A DNA stretch of 64,000 bases. Origin: Kitasatospora herbaricolor (GTDB lineage: Bacteria > Actinomycetota > Actinomycetes > Streptomycetales > Streptomycetaceae). The position numbers and the translations under genes were made by a program. Below the pieces are notes generated by a model. The model was not told the DNA's origin. It did not search any database and saw only the letters and a program-made list of their open reading frames with translations. The stretch spans positions 6,843,501 through 6,907,500 of the forward strand of contig NZ_JAUSVA010000002.1 in the NCBI RefSeq assembly GCF_030813695.1, written 5' to 3'. Below are positions 52,462-62,019 of this stretch, piece after piece; the stretch's first letter is position 1, and the number at the start of each line of letters is the position of its first letter.

Positions 52462-53394
52462 ATGACCGCCGTACACCCGGCCGCTCCGGTCCGCACCGCG
52501 GACCAGGACGCCCAGGCCCAGGCGCCACGGCGTCGCCTCCGCTCCGTGCGGAAGGGCGCGGGCCGCCAGCACCACGCCGGCCCGCTGACCTACGCCGTCC
52601 TGGTCCTGGTCGCGCTCGCCTCGCTGTTCCCGCTGTACTGGACCCTGGTCGCGGCCTCCACCGACGCCCACGCCGTGGTCTCCACCCCGCCGCCGATGAT
52701 CCCGGGCGGCAACCTGTTCAAGAACCTGTCCTACGTCTGGCACAACGCCGGCGGGCGGGGCATGGGCGTGGCCCTGCTCAACTCCACGCTGGTCGCCGGG
52801 TCCGTCACGATCGGCACCGTCAGCTTCTCCCTGCTGGCCGGATTCGCCTTCGCCAAGCTCCAGTTCCCCGGCCGGGGCGCGATGATGGGCCTGGTCGTCG
52901 CGACCCTCGCGGTGCCGGCCCAGCTGAGCGTGGTGCCGCTGTTCATCCTGATGAAGAACCTCGGCCAGGGGAACCACCTGAGCGCGCTCATCCTGCCCTC
53001 GCTGGTGACCGCCTTCGGTGTCTTCTTCATGCGCCAGTTCCTGGTCCAGGCACTGCCCTCGGAGCTGTTGGAGGCCGCCCGGATGGACGGTGCCAACTCG
53101 CTGCGGGTGGTGTGGCACGTCGTGGTGCCGATCGCCCGCCCGGCGATGGCGGTGCTCGGTATGCTGACCTTCGTCCAGTCCTGGAACGACTTCCTGTGGC
53201 CGATCATCGCGATGAACGGCTCCTCCAACCCGACCGTGCAGGTCGCCCTCGCCGGGCTCGGCACCGGATGGTCCACCGACTGGTCGATCATCATGGCCGG
53301 CGCGCTGATCGGCACGCTTCCCCTCCTGCTCGTGTTCGTCCTGTTCGGCAAGCACATCGTCGGCGGGATCACCCAGGGCGCCGTCAAGGGCTGA
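52462..53394 (+). CDS. cebG: Sugar ABC transporter permease, CebG-like
   Basis: 310 residues, ATG 52462 with GAGAGGAGG upstream. MalG-type permease with six segments; the EAA loop is LLEAARMDGANSLRVVWHVVVPIARPAM, and the C-terminus GKHIVGGITQGAVKG is typical of the family. Partner of CebF. Confidence 0.92.
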   Translation: MTAVHPAAPVRTADQDAQAQAPRRRLRSVRKGAGRQHHAGPLTYAVLVLVALASLFPLYWTLVAASTDAHAVVSTPPPMIPGGNLFKNLSYVWHNAGGRGMGVALLNSTLVAGSVTIGTVSFSLLAGFAFAKLQFPGRGAMMGLVVATLAVPAQLSVVPLFILMKNLGQGNHLSALILPSLVTAFGVFFMRQFLVQALPSELLEAARMDGANSLRVVWHVVVPIARPAMAVLGMLTFVQSWNDFLWPIIAMNGSSNPTVQVALAGLGTGWSTDWSIIMAGALIGTLPLLLVFVLFGKHIVGGITQGAVKG

Positions 53395-53500
53395 GCCCCG
53401 GCACCCCCGGCCGGGCGGGGGCCGGCGGCTCCTCCGCCGCCGCCCCGCCCGCCCACCCTCCCCGCTGCCTCTCTTCCTCGCACATCTGGAGCGTCCCCCG

Positions 53501-54991
53501 ATGACACCCGTGTCCTCATCCGCCCCGCACCGTCCGGCCGAAGCAAGCGCCCAGGAAGGGCAGTTGACCTTCCCGAGCACCTTCCTCTGGGGCTCCGCCA
53601 CCGCGGCCTACCAGATCGAGGGCGCGGCCGCGGAGGACGGCCGCACCCCGTCGATCTGGGACACCTTCAGCCACACCCCCGGCAAGACGTACCAGGGCGA
53701 CACCGGCGACGTGGCCACCGACCACTACCACCGGTTCCGCGAAGACGTCGCGTTGATGGCCGAGTTGGGCCTCAAGGCCTACCGCTTCTCGATCTCCTGG
53801 CCCCGGGTGCAGCCCACCGGCCGGGGCCCGGCGGTGGAGCGCGGCCTCGACTTCTACCGTGCCCTGGTGGACGAGCTGCTCGCGGCCGGCATCGAGCCGG
53901 TCGCCACCCTCTACCACTGGGACCTCCCGCAGGACCTGGAGGACCTCGGCGGCTGGACGGTCCGGGAGACCGCCGAGCGCTTCGGCGAGTACGCGGCCCT
54001 CGCGGCCCGCGCGCTCGGCGACAAGGTCAAGTTCTGGACCACGCTGAACGAGCCGTGGTGCAGCGCGTTCCTCGGCTACGGCTCCGGCGTGCACGCCCCC
54101 GGCCGCACCGACCCGGCCGACGCCCTGCGCGCGGCGCACCACCTCAACCTGGCACACGGCCGCGCGGTGGCCGCCCTGCGCGCCGAACTGCCGGCCGACG
54201 CCAAGGTGTCCATCACCCTCAACCTGCACCAGGTCCGCGCGCTGACCGGCTCCGCGGGGGACCTCGACGCGGCCCGGCGGATCGACGCGGTCGGCAACCG
54301 GGTCTTCACCGGCCCGATCCTGGAGGGCGGTTACCCGGCCGACCTGCGGGCCGACACCGCCCACCTGGTCGACTGGGACACCCTGGTGCAGCCCGGCGAC
54401 GAGGCCGTGATCGGCGCGCCGATCGACGTCCTCGGCATCAACTACTACAGCCCGACCCTGGTGTCGGCCCCGGCCGAGGGCGAGGAGCTGGCCCCGGGCG
54501 AGGCCGCGAAGAACGACGCCCACGGCGCCAGCGACCACTCGCCGTGGCCCGGCTCCGAGCAGGTCGTCTTCCACCTGCCGCCCGGCGAACTCACCGCCAT
54601 GAACTGGGCGATCGACCCGAGCGGCCTGTACGACCTGATCACCGACGTCTCCCGGCGCCACCCGGGCCTGCCGCTGATGATCACCGAGAACGGCGCCGCC
54701 TTCGAGGACACCGTCAACGCCGAGGGCGAGGTGCTCGACCCGCGCCGGATCGACTACGTCCACCGCCACCTGGCGGCCGTGCACCGGGCCATCGCGGACG
54801 GCGCCGACGTCCGGGGCTACTTCCTGTGGTCCCTGCTCGACAACTTCGAATGGTCGTACGGCTACAGCCGCCGCTTCGGCGCCGTGTACGTCGACTACGC
54901 CACCCAGCTCCGGATCCCCAAGGCCAGCGCCCGCTGGTACGCGCGGACCGTGCGGAGCAACTCGATCCCCCAGGTGGACAGCCCGTCCTGA
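53501..54991 (+). CDS. bglC: GH1 beta-glucosidase (cytoplasmic)
   Basis: 496 residues, ATG 53501. GH1 fold: FLWGSATAAYQIEGAA at the start, acid/base in TLNEPWCSAFLGY, nucleophile in ITENGAAFED, and substrate loop DNFEWSYGYSRRFG. There is no signal peptide, so it acts inside the cell on imported cellobiose. It closes the ceb operon 106 bases after cebG and is followed by a hairpin terminator. Confidence 0.95.
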   Translation: MTPVSSSAPHRPAEASAQEGQLTFPSTFLWGSATAAYQIEGAAAEDGRTPSIWDTFSHTPGKTYQGDTGDVATDHYHRFREDVALMAELGLKAYRFSISWPRVQPTGRGPAVERGLDFYRALVDELLAAGIEPVATLYHWDLPQDLEDLGGWTVRETAERFGEYAALAARALGDKVKFWTTLNEPWCSAFLGYGSGVHAPGRTDPADALRAAHHLNLAHGRAVAALRAELPADAKVSITLNLHQVRALTGSAGDLDAARRIDAVGNRVFTGPILEGGYPADLRADTAHLVDWDTLVQPGDEAVIGAPIDVLGINYYSPTLVSAPAEGEELAPGEAAKNDAHGASDHSPWPGSEQVVFHLPPGELTAMNWAIDPSGLYDLITDVSRRHPGLPLMITENGAAFEDTVNAEGEVLDPRRIDYVHRHLAAVHRAIADGADVRGYFLWSLLDNFEWSYGYSRRFGAVYVDYATQLRIPKASARWYARTVRSNSIPQVDSPS

Positions 54992-55046
54992 CACGGGCCG
55001 TCGCCGGGAAGGCGGCGGGGGCGAAGGGGACACCGCTCCCGCCGCG

Positions 55047-55086
55047 GGGCCGGGCACGACAGCCGAGGGTCTGCCGTGCCCGGCCC
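55047..55086 (+). terminator. Terminator of the ceb operon
   Basis: A perfect 12-bp inverted repeat (55047-55058 with 55075-55086) with a 16-base loop lies 56 bases after the bglC stop. Confidence 0.75.
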
Positions 55087-55275
55087 TTCACCGCCGGGCA
55101 CGGCGGGCCCCCTTCGACCGTTCGGATCTTCGACTCACCGGCCGGCTGTCCGGTCGTCCGCCTGTCCGCCTGACCGGCTGTCCGGTCGTCCGCCCGGCCC
55201 CGGCCCCGTCCGGTGCAGGGCGGCCGGAGCGGCGGGCGCCGCCGAAGCAGCAGGCCTCGAAGGAGAGGACATCCG

Positions 55276-55899
55276 ATGGAGAACCCGCGACCGACGGTCC
55301 GCCCGTACCGCCCCGCCGACCGCGAGGCGGTGTACGACATCTGCGTCCGCACCGCCGAGGCCGGCGGCGACGCCACCGGCCTGTACAGGAACGAGCGGGT
55401 GCTGCCGGACAACTTCGCCGGGCCGTACCTGGAACTCGAACCCGGCCTCGCGTTCGTCCTGGACGACGGCCGGGGCACCGCCGTCGGGTACGTGCTCGGC
55501 ACCTCCGACACCGCCCGCTTCGTCACCGGGTTCCGCGAGCGCTGGCTGCCCCGGGTCGGCCACCTGTACCCGCCGCCGGCGGGGGAGCCGGCCGACGGCG
55601 ACGAGCTGATGGCCCTGCTGCTGCACACCCCCGAGCGGATGATCCTGCCCGAGCTGGCCGACTACCCCGCCCACCTGCACATCGACCTGCTGCCGGAGTT
55701 CCAGGGGCGCGGCTTCGGCCGCCTGCTGATCGAGCGCCTGCTCGACGCCCTGCACAGGGCCGGCGCGGAGCGGGTGCACCTCGGGATGGTGAGCGCCAAC
55801 ACCGGCGCCCGGGCCTTCTACGACCGCACCGGCTTCCACGTCCTGCCGGTGCCCGACCCGGGTGTGCTGACCTACCTGGGCCGCTCGACCGCGCGCTGA
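55276..55899 (+). CDS. GNAT-family N-acetyltransferase
   Basis: 207 residues, ATG 55276 with GAAGGAGAGG upstream. The acetyl-CoA pocket is LLPEFQGRGFGRLLIERLLDALHRAGAERVHLGMVSANTGARAFYDRTGFHVL, covering motifs A and B of the GNAT fold. The N-terminus VRPYRPADREAVYDICVRTAEAGGDATGLY resembles the subgroup fused to glycosidases in some bacteria. Substrate unknown; it may modify an amino sugar or a small amine. Confidence 0.88.
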   Translation: MENPRPTVRPYRPADREAVYDICVRTAEAGGDATGLYRNERVLPDNFAGPYLELEPGLAFVLDDGRGTAVGYVLGTSDTARFVTGFRERWLPRVGHLYPPPAGEPADGDELMALLLHTPERMILPELADYPAHLHIDLLPEFQGRGFGRLLIERLLDALHRAGAERVHLGMVSANTGARAFYDRTGFHVLPVPDPGVLTYLGRSTAR

Positions 55900-56090
55900 C
55901 CTGACCCGACCTGACACCCTGACCCGATCCGGCGGCCCGGCGAGTGACGGCGCCGGGCCCCGTCCGACCCCCGCCCCCCAGACCGGCCCGACCCCCGGTC
56001 CCGCCCGCCGACCCGGGCCGGACCGGGGGTTGGGCCATTGGGGTGGCGGCGTTTGCGCCGTGTGCGGACCGTGCGCCACGATCACCTCCC

Positions 56091-56978
56091 GTGAAGATCA
56101 CCGCGGATCGCGACGACGCCCGCCGGCCCGTCGACGACCGGCCGCAGGCCGGCCAGGTGCCCGTCGTACCCCGCACCACCCCGACGGACGGGCGCGCACC
56201 CCGTATCCCGGCACCCGGCCGCGGACCGCGGCGGCCCGCCGGCCCGCTGAGGCGGGGCCGCCGGCGGCTGCACCTGCTCGGCGCCCGCCTCTACACCTCC
56301 GTCCTGATGACGAACCCCCCGTCGACCTGGGCCGCGCCGGTCGCCGACGGCCGGTACGGCCCGGACGGCGGCGCCCCGCTGACCCTGCTGATGCTCGGCG
56401 ACTCGCTGGCCCGCAGCGTCGGAGCCGGCCGCAAGGAGGAGACCCTGGGAGCCCGGCTGGCCCAGGGGCTGGCGGACGGCAGCGGACGCCCGGTGAACCT
56501 GCGCGTCCTCGCCCGCGCCGGCGCCACCACCCGCACCCTGCACCGGCAGGTCGCGCGGGCGGGCACCCTGCGGCCCGGTGTCGCGGTGATCATCGTCGGC
56601 AGCAACGACACCATGCTGCCGGGGCCGGTCGGCGGGGCGGCCCGCAGCTTCGCCCGGGTGCTCGACGGGCTGGGCACGGCCGGCTGGGAGGTGGTCGTCG
56701 TCCCCTGCGCCGACCCGGGCGGCGCGCCCGGCTTCCGCGCGCCGGTCCGGCTCGTCGCCTCCCGCCGGGCCCGCCGACTGGCCCGGCTGCAGACCAGGGC
56801 GGCCGTGCGGGCCGGCGCGCTGATCGCGCCCTCCTCGGTGGACGGGTTCCGGGCCCGGCCCGCCGAACTGCTCGGCCCCGACGGCGTGCACCCGTCGGCC
56901 CGGGGCTACGCCGCGTACGCGCTGCGGATGCTGCCGGTCCTGCTGTCGCTCCCGGTCCGCGCGGCGGCCGGCCGGTAG
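56091..56978 (+). CDS. SGNH/GDSL-family hydrolase
   Basis: 295 residues from GTG 56091. After about 95 basic/Pro-rich residues, the SGNH blocks are in order: LMLGDSLARSVG (Ser nucleophile and block I), LARAGATTRTL (block II Gly), IIVGSNDTM (block III Asn) and DGVHPSARGY (block V Asp-His). An N-terminal hydrophobic patch (LLGARLYTSVLM) may be a weak membrane anchor. Likely an esterase or lipase; substrate not known. Divergent from nothing; it lies 191 bases after the GNAT gene and 10 bases before the DUF6328 gene. Confidence 0.85.
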   Translation: MKITADRDDARRPVDDRPQAGQVPVVPRTTPTDGRAPRIPAPGRGPRRPAGPLRRGRRRLHLLGARLYTSVLMTNPPSTWAAPVADGRYGPDGGAPLTLLMLGDSLARSVGAGRKEETLGARLAQGLADGSGRPVNLRVLARAGATTRTLHRQVARAGTLRPGVAVIIVGSNDTMLPGPVGGAARSFARVLDGLGTAGWEVVVVPCADPGGAPGFRAPVRLVASRRARRLARLQTRAAVRAGALIAPSSVDGFRARPAELLGPDGVHPSARGYAAYALRMLPVLLSLPVRAAAGR

Positions 56979-56988
56979 GCTCGGTCAG

Positions 56989-57477
56989 GTGTCGACGGCA
57001 CCGGAACCGGACCGGGGCCCGGACGTCGAGCGTCACGAGACGCCCGACGAGCGGGCCGACCGCAACCTGGTCGAACTGCTCCAGGAACTCCGGGTCGTCC
57101 AGACCGGCGTGCAGATCGTCTTCGCCTTCCTGCTGGGTCTGGCCTTCACCAGCCGGTTCCCGCAGCTGGACGACTTCCAGACCGGCGTCTACGTCACCAC
57201 CCTGCTGCTCACCGTGGTGGCCTCGGCGGTGCTGGCCACGCCGGTGGCGCTGCACCGGGGGCTGTTCCACCGGGGGGCCAAGCGCCGGATCGTCGCGCTC
57301 TCCTCCCGGCTGGCCGAGGCGGGCCTGTTCTTCCTGGCGCTGGCGCTCAGCGGCGCCGTGCTGCTGATCACGGACGTGGTGCTCGGGTCGGTACCGGCCG
57401 CCGTGATCACCGCGCTGACCGTGCTGATGTTCGCGGGCCTCTGGTTCGTCCTGCCGTGGACCCAGCGGCAGCGGTGA
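56989..57477 (+). CDS. DUF6328-family membrane protein
   Basis: 162 residues from GTG 56989. The N-terminus is acidic and charged (DERADRNLVELLQELRVVQTGVQIVFAFLLGLAFTSRF). Four membrane segments follow, ending GLWFVLPWTQRQR. The combination LLQELRVVQTGVQ is the family signature of DUF6328, common in actinobacteria and without known function. It starts 10 bases after the SGNH hydrolase stop, so the two may be co-transcribed. Confidence 0.85.
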   Translation: MSTAPEPDRGPDVERHETPDERADRNLVELLQELRVVQTGVQIVFAFLLGLAFTSRFPQLDDFQTGVYVTTLLLTVVASAVLATPVALHRGLFHRGAKRRIVALSSRLAEAGLFFLALALSGAVLLITDVVLGSVPAAVITALTVLMFAGLWFVLPWTQRQR

Positions 57478-57610
57478 ACGGCTCGCGCCGGCCCGTGCGG
57501 CCGGCGCGGGGTCGGGGGAGGTGCCGGCACCGCCCGGTGCGATCGGGCAGGGTGGGGGCGCGGCCGGCGGCATCCGGCACGCCGGCACGACGGGAAGAGG
57601 ACGACCGACC

Positions 57611-58704
57611 ATGACCACCCGGATCAGCAAGGACACCTGCTCTGCATGTCGCTGGCCGCGCGGCCGGGCAACTTCGGCACCAGGTTCCACAACTTCCTCT
57701 TCCAGGAACTCGGCCTGGACTACCTGTACAAGGCGTTCACCACCACCGACCTTCCGGCAGCCGTCGGCGGGGTCCGGGCGCTGGGCATCCGGGGCTGCGC
57801 GATCTCCATGCCGTTCAAGGAGGACGTGATCGCGCTGGTCGACGAGCGGGACCCGTCGGCGGCGGCCGTCCGCTCGGTCAACACGATCGTCAACGACGAC
57901 GGCGTCCTGCGCGCGTGCAACACCGACTACCTCGCCGTCGCCCAGTTGCTGGAGCTCCACGGGGTGCCCCTGGACGCCACCGTGGCGCTCCGCGGCAGCG
58001 GCGGCATGGCCAAGGCCGTGGCCGCCGCGCTCGGTGACGCCGGGTACCGCTCCGGCACGGTGGTCGCCCGCAACGAGGCGGCCGGCCGCGCGCTGGCCGA
58101 CTCGCAGGGCTGGTCCTGGCGCTCCGGCGTGGGCGGCCTGCGGGCCGATCTGATCGTCAACGTGACACCGATCGGCATGCGCGGCGGTCCGGAGGCGGAC
58201 GAGCTCTCCTTCGAGCCCGCCACGGTCGAGGCCGCGACGACCGTCTTCGACGTGGTCGCCCTGCCGGTGGAGACGCCGCTGGTCGAGCGGGCCCGCGCGC
58301 TCGGCCGGCAGGTGATCAGCGGGCACGAGGTGCTGGTGCGGCAGGGGCTGGAGCAGTTCGTCCGCTACACCGGGGTGCGCCCGGACCGGGAGCTGGTCGA
58401 GCGCGCGGCGGCCCAGGCCCGGGACCGACCGGCGGGCCGGGAACGACGGGACGGCGCCGGGCCCGCACCGCCACCGGCCGGGGCACGGCGAGGGGCGGGC
58501 GGGACCGGGGCGGGCCCCCATGCCCGCCCCGGTCCCGCCCGCCCTTGTTCGGCCCCGTGCCCACCCGGACCAGGGCCCGCCCGCCCGGCGCCACGCCGGG
58601 CGGGAGCTAAGGCCTGGACGCGGCCCGGCGGCCGTCCGCCCCGGTCAGCCGCACCGCGGCCGTCAACGGCAGCTCGCCGCTGGACGGCCCGGCCAGCACG
58701 GTGA
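57611..58704 (+). pseudogene. Shikimate 5-dehydrogenase-like gene, frameshifted near its start and lacking its normal stop
   Basis: The body from ATG 57646 reads as a shikimate-dehydrogenase-like protein: ARPGNFGTRFHNFLFQELGLDYLYKAF (substrate domain), VSMPFKEDVIAL-type region ISMPFKEDVIALVDE, SVNTIVND, NTDY, and the NADP loop ALRGSGGMAKAVAAAL. The ATG at 57611 has a strong ribosome-binding site (GGAAGAGGA) and reads MTTRISKDT, the usual family start, but in another frame. One base is missing near 57638-57639, so native starts are split from the body. Translation could still begin at 57646. At the other end the frame runs 100 codons of Pro/Arg/Gly filler through a terminator hairpin to 58704, inside the antisense GH3 gene. 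I infer a decaying gene or a sequencing error. Confidence 0.7.
58493..58544. terminator. Strong 23-bp-stem hairpin
   Basis: Perfect inverted repeat 58493-58515 with 58522-58544 and a 6-base loop, between the shikimate-dehydrogenase-like gene (+) and the GH3 glucosidase (-). It fits a bidirectional terminator and marks where the true 3' end of the plus-strand gene should be. Confidence 0.85.
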
Positions 58705-61189
58705 ACCCGCCCGGCTCGCCGAGCCAGCGCCCGTCCGGCACCGACCAGTGCTGCAGGGCCCGGGCCTCCACCGGCACGTCCACCTCGACCCGCTGCCCGG
58801 GCTCGGCCCGGACCGCGGCGAAGCCGGCCAGCCAGCGCACCGGCCGCTCCACCCCGCTGCCGGGCCGCGCCAGGTAGACCTGCACCACCTCGCGCGAGCT
58901 GCGGGTCCCGGCGTTGCGCAGCGCGACCCGGACGGTGAACCCGGCCCCCTGCGCCACCGATCCGGGCGCCGCCAGGCCCAGGTACTCCCAGGCGCCGTAG
59001 CCGAGCCCGTGCCCGAACCAGTACGCCGGGCGCCCGCCCGCCCGCAGCCAGCCCCGGTAGCCGATGTGCAGCCCCTCCGTGTAGGCGAGCACGCCGCCCT
59101 GCGGGGTGGTGTCGAGCACCGGGGCGTCCCGCTCCTCGGCCGGCCAGCTGGTGGGCAGCCGGCCGCCGGGCTCGGCCCGGCCGAACAGCACGTCGGCCAG
59201 GCCGTCGCCGCCCTCCTGGCCGGGGAACCAGCCGAGCAGCACCGCCGCCACCTCCTCGCGCCAGGGCAGCAGCACCGGGCCGCCCGTGTTGACCACCACC
59301 ACGGTGGCCGGGTTGGCCGCCGCCACCGCCGAGACCAGGGCGTCCTGGCCGCCCGGCAGCCGGAGGGTGGTGCGGTCGAACCCCTCGCTCTCGTGCTCGT
59401 CGGTGGTGCCCACCACGACCACCACGGCGTCGGCCCCCCGGGCGAGTTCGACCGCGGCCGCCAGCTCGGCGGCCTCGGCGGCCACCGGCGGGTCGGCGGC
59501 CAGCACCAGCACCCGGCCGTGCTCGGGCTCGGCGGTCCGCCGGGCCAGCAGGGTCACCTCCTGGCCGGCCGCCAGCTCCAGTTCGACCTGCCGGAAGGAG
59601 GGCGACACGTGCAGGTAGGTCGGGTCGTCGGACTCCGCCGGCACGTACTCGTCCAGCAGCAGGGCGCCGTCGGCCTCCAGGACGATCCGGCCGAGGCCGA
59701 CCACGCCGATCCGCCAGCGGCCGGCGGCGGGCGCCCGGAACACCGTGCTGACCTCGACCGCCCCGAAGGAGTCGAGGCCGGCGCCCTCCGAGGGCTCCAG
59801 CACCCGGCCGCTCGGCCGGTGCTCGCGGTGCAGCTCCCGGCCGTCGGCGTCCAGGTAGCGGGCCAGCAGGCCGGGTTCGGCGGTCTCCGGGTGCCGGCAG
59901 TCGGCCCGCTCCAGCGGGGTCGGCCGCAGCGCCGTCCGTACCCCGGCGGCGTGCTCGACCAGGACCGCGTCCGGCAGCGCGGCCCGGATGCCCTCCAGCG
60001 GGGAGACCACCGAGGCGGGGAAGACCGAGGCGCTGCCGCCGCCCTGCACCCGGGCGGTGGCGGCGTTCGGGCCGATCACGGCCACCCGGCGCAGCGCCTT
60101 GGCGTCCAGCGGCAGGACGGCGCCGCGGTTGTGCAGCAGCACCGCGGCGGCGGCCGCCGCCCGGCGGAGCAGTCCGCGGGTCTCCTCGTCGGCCGGGGTC
60201 GGGGCCGCGGCCGGTGCCGACGCCGGGTCCGTGGCCCGTTCCGTGTCCGGCGGGCCGAGCGCGCCGACCCGGCCGGCCAGCCGGACCAGCCGGCGGACCT
60301 TGTCGTCCAGGGCGGCCTCGCTGACCAGGCCGGACCGGACGGCCTCGGCCAGCGCGGCCGCCCAGTGCTCGTTCGGGCCGGGCATGGCGAGGTCGACGGC
60401 GGCGGAGCCGGAGGGGACGGTGTTGCGGACCGCGCCCCAGTCGGAGACCACCAGGCCGTCGAAGCCCCACTCGCCCTTCAGCGGCTCGGTGAGCAGTGAA
60501 CTCTCGCTCATCGCCTCGCCGTTGACCCGGTTGTAGGCGGACATCACGGCCCACACCCCGGCCCGGACGGCGGCCTCGAAGGGCGCGAGGTAGACCTCTC
60601 GCAGGGTCCGCTCGTCCACCCGGGCGTCCAGGGTGAGCCGTTCGGTCTCCGAGTCGTTGGCGACGTAGTGCTTGGCGGTGGCCGCCACCCCGCCGCTCTG
60701 CACGCCCTCGATGTAGGCGGCGCCGATCCGGCCGGTGAGCAGCGGGTCCTCGGAGAAGCACTCGAAGTGCCGCCCGGCGAGCGGGGAGCGGTGCAGGTTG
60801 AGGGTGGGGGCGAGCAGCATGTCGACGCCCTTGCGGCGGGCCTCGGCGGCCAGCAGGGCGCCCAGTTCGCGGACGAGGTCCTCGTCCCAGCCGGCGGCCA
60901 TCGCGGTGACGGAGGGCAGCGCGAGCGCGGTGTCCGACTCGTCCCAGCGCTCGCCGCGGACGCCGACCGGCCCGTCGGAGGTGATGATCGGCCGCAGGCC
61001 CAGGGCGGGCTCGGCGCTGGTGCGGAAGACCCCGCCACCGGAGACCAGCGCGGCCTTGCGGTCCAGGTCCAGCTCCACGCCCGGCTCCACGCCCGGCTCC
61101 GGGCCCGGGCCCGGCTCCAGGGCGGCCGGCCCCGGGCCGGGGACGGCGGTGGCCGGGGCGGTGTCGGCGGAGGTACGGATGTCGGTCAT
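58607..61189 (-). CDS. GH3 beta-glucosidase with PA14 domain
   Basis: 860 residues, minus strand, ATG at 61189, overlapping the permease stop by four bases. The GH3 N-terminal domain includes PIITSDGPVGVRGERWDES, GRHFECFSEDPLLTG, AKHYVANDSETER and the nucleophile region GFDGLVVSDWGAV. A PA14 insert (about residues 400-520, YLDADGRELHREHRPSGRV to YLHVSPSFRQVEL) is followed by the GH3 C-terminal and fibronectin-III-like domains. No signal peptide: the enzyme works in the cytoplasm on sugars imported by the two permeases upstream. The N-terminus has a short Pro/Gly/Glu repeat tract. Confidence 0.92.
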   Translation of the reverse strand: MTDIRTSADTAPATAVPGPGPAALEPGPGPEPGVEPGVELDLDRKAALVSGGGVFRTSAEPALGLRPIITSDGPVGVRGERWDESDTALALPSVTAMAAGWDEDLVRELGALLAAEARRKGVDMLLAPTLNLHRSPLAGRHFECFSEDPLLTGRIGAAYIEGVQSGGVAATAKHYVANDSETERLTLDARVDERTLREVYLAPFEAAVRAGVWAVMSAYNRVNGEAMSESSLLTEPLKGEWGFDGLVVSDWGAVRNTVPSGSAAVDLAMPGPNEHWAAALAEAVRSGLVSEAALDDKVRRLVRLAGRVGALGPPDTERATDPASAPAAAPTPADEETRGLLRRAAAAAAVLLHNRGAVLPLDAKALRRVAVIGPNAATARVQGGGSASVFPASVVSPLEGIRAALPDAVLVEHAAGVRTALRPTPLERADCRHPETAEPGLLARYLDADGRELHREHRPSGRVLEPSEGAGLDSFGAVEVSTVFRAPAAGRWRIGVVGLGRIVLEADGALLLDEYVPAESDDPTYLHVSPSFRQVELELAAGQEVTLLARRTAEPEHGRVLVLAADPPVAAEAAELAAAVELARGADAVVVVVGTTDEHESEGFDRTTLRLPGGQDALVSAVAAANPATVVVVNTGGPVLLPWREEVAAVLLGWFPGQEGGDGLADVLFGRAEPGGRLPTSWPAEERDAPVLDTTPQGGVLAYTEGLHIGYRGWLRAGGRPAYWFGHGLGYGAWEYLGLAAPGSVAQGAGFTVRVALRNAGTRSSREVVQVYLARPGSGVERPVRWLAGFAAVRAEPGQRVEVDVPVEARALQHWSVPDGRWLGEPGGFTVLAGPSSGELPLTAAVRLTGADGRRAASRP

Positions 61190-62019
61190 CCCTTTGTCGC
61201 TCCCTGCATGATTCCGTCGATGATCTGGCGCCCCATCAGCAGGAAGACCGCGATGACGGGGAGGCTGGCGACGAGGGCGCCGGTGAGGACGAGGGAGTAG
61301 TCCTTGATGTAGCCGCTGGCCAGTTCGGAGAGGGTGAGCTGGATGGTGGGGTTCTGCTGGGTCATCACGACCTTGGGCCAGTAGAAGTCGTTCCAGGTGG
61401 CCATGAAGGTGAGCATGCCGAGCACGCTCATCGCCGGGCGGGCGGTCGGCAGCACGATGTGCCGGACCAGGCCGCGGGTGGTGCAGCCGTCGATCCGTCC
61501 GGCGTCCAGGAGTTCGTCCGGCAGCGAGGTGACCAGGTACTGGCGCATGAAGAACAGGCCGAAGGCGTTGGCGGCGGCCGGCACGATCAGGGCCTGCAGG
61601 TGGTCCGCCCAGTGGAACCAGTTGGCCATCATGATGTAGAGCGGGATGATGCCCAGCTGGGTCGGCACCATCATGGTCGCCACCACGGTGGCCAGCAGCG
61701 GCCTGCTGCCGCGGAACGGCAGTTTGGCGAAGGCGAAGCCGCCGAAGGTCGAGGTGAGCACCACGCTCGCGGTGACCAGCGAGGAGACGATCAGCGAGTT
61801 CAGCAGGGCCAGCCCCATGTCGGTCCGGCTGAACGCCTGGCCGATGTTGTGCAGCAGGTTGGCGCCCGGCAGCAGGATCGGCGGCACGCTGTGGATGTCG
61901 GTGTTGTTGCGCGAGGCGGCGACCAGCGTCCAGTAGAGCGGGAACACCGAGAGCAGCACGGCGGCGCCGAGGAAGGCGTACACGCCCCGGCCCGCGGAGA
62001 GTTGGCGGTTGCGGCTCAT
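61186..62019 (-). CDS. Sugar ABC transporter permease (MalG/CebG type)
   Basis: 277 residues, minus strand, ATG at 62019 (one-base overlap with the stop of the upstream permease). Six membrane segments; EAA loop LLDAGRIDGCTTRGLVRHIVLPTARPAM; C-terminus GRQIIDGIMQGATKG. It is clearly similar to the CebG-like protein at 52462. Works with the neighbouring permease and binding protein; the ATPase must be supplied by another locus. Confidence 0.92.
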   Translation of the reverse strand: MSRNRQLSAGRGVYAFLGAAVLLSVFPLYWTLVAASRNNTDIHSVPPILLPGANLLHNIGQAFSRTDMGLALLNSLIVSSLVTASVVLTSTFGGFAFAKLPFRGSRPLLATVVATMMVPTQLGIIPLYIMMANWFHWADHLQALIVPAAANAFGLFFMRQYLVTSLPDELLDAGRIDGCTTRGLVRHIVLPTARPAMSVLGMLTFMATWNDFYWPKVVMTQQNPTIQLTLSELASGYIKDYSLVLTGALVASLPVIAVFLLMGRQIIDGIMQGATKG

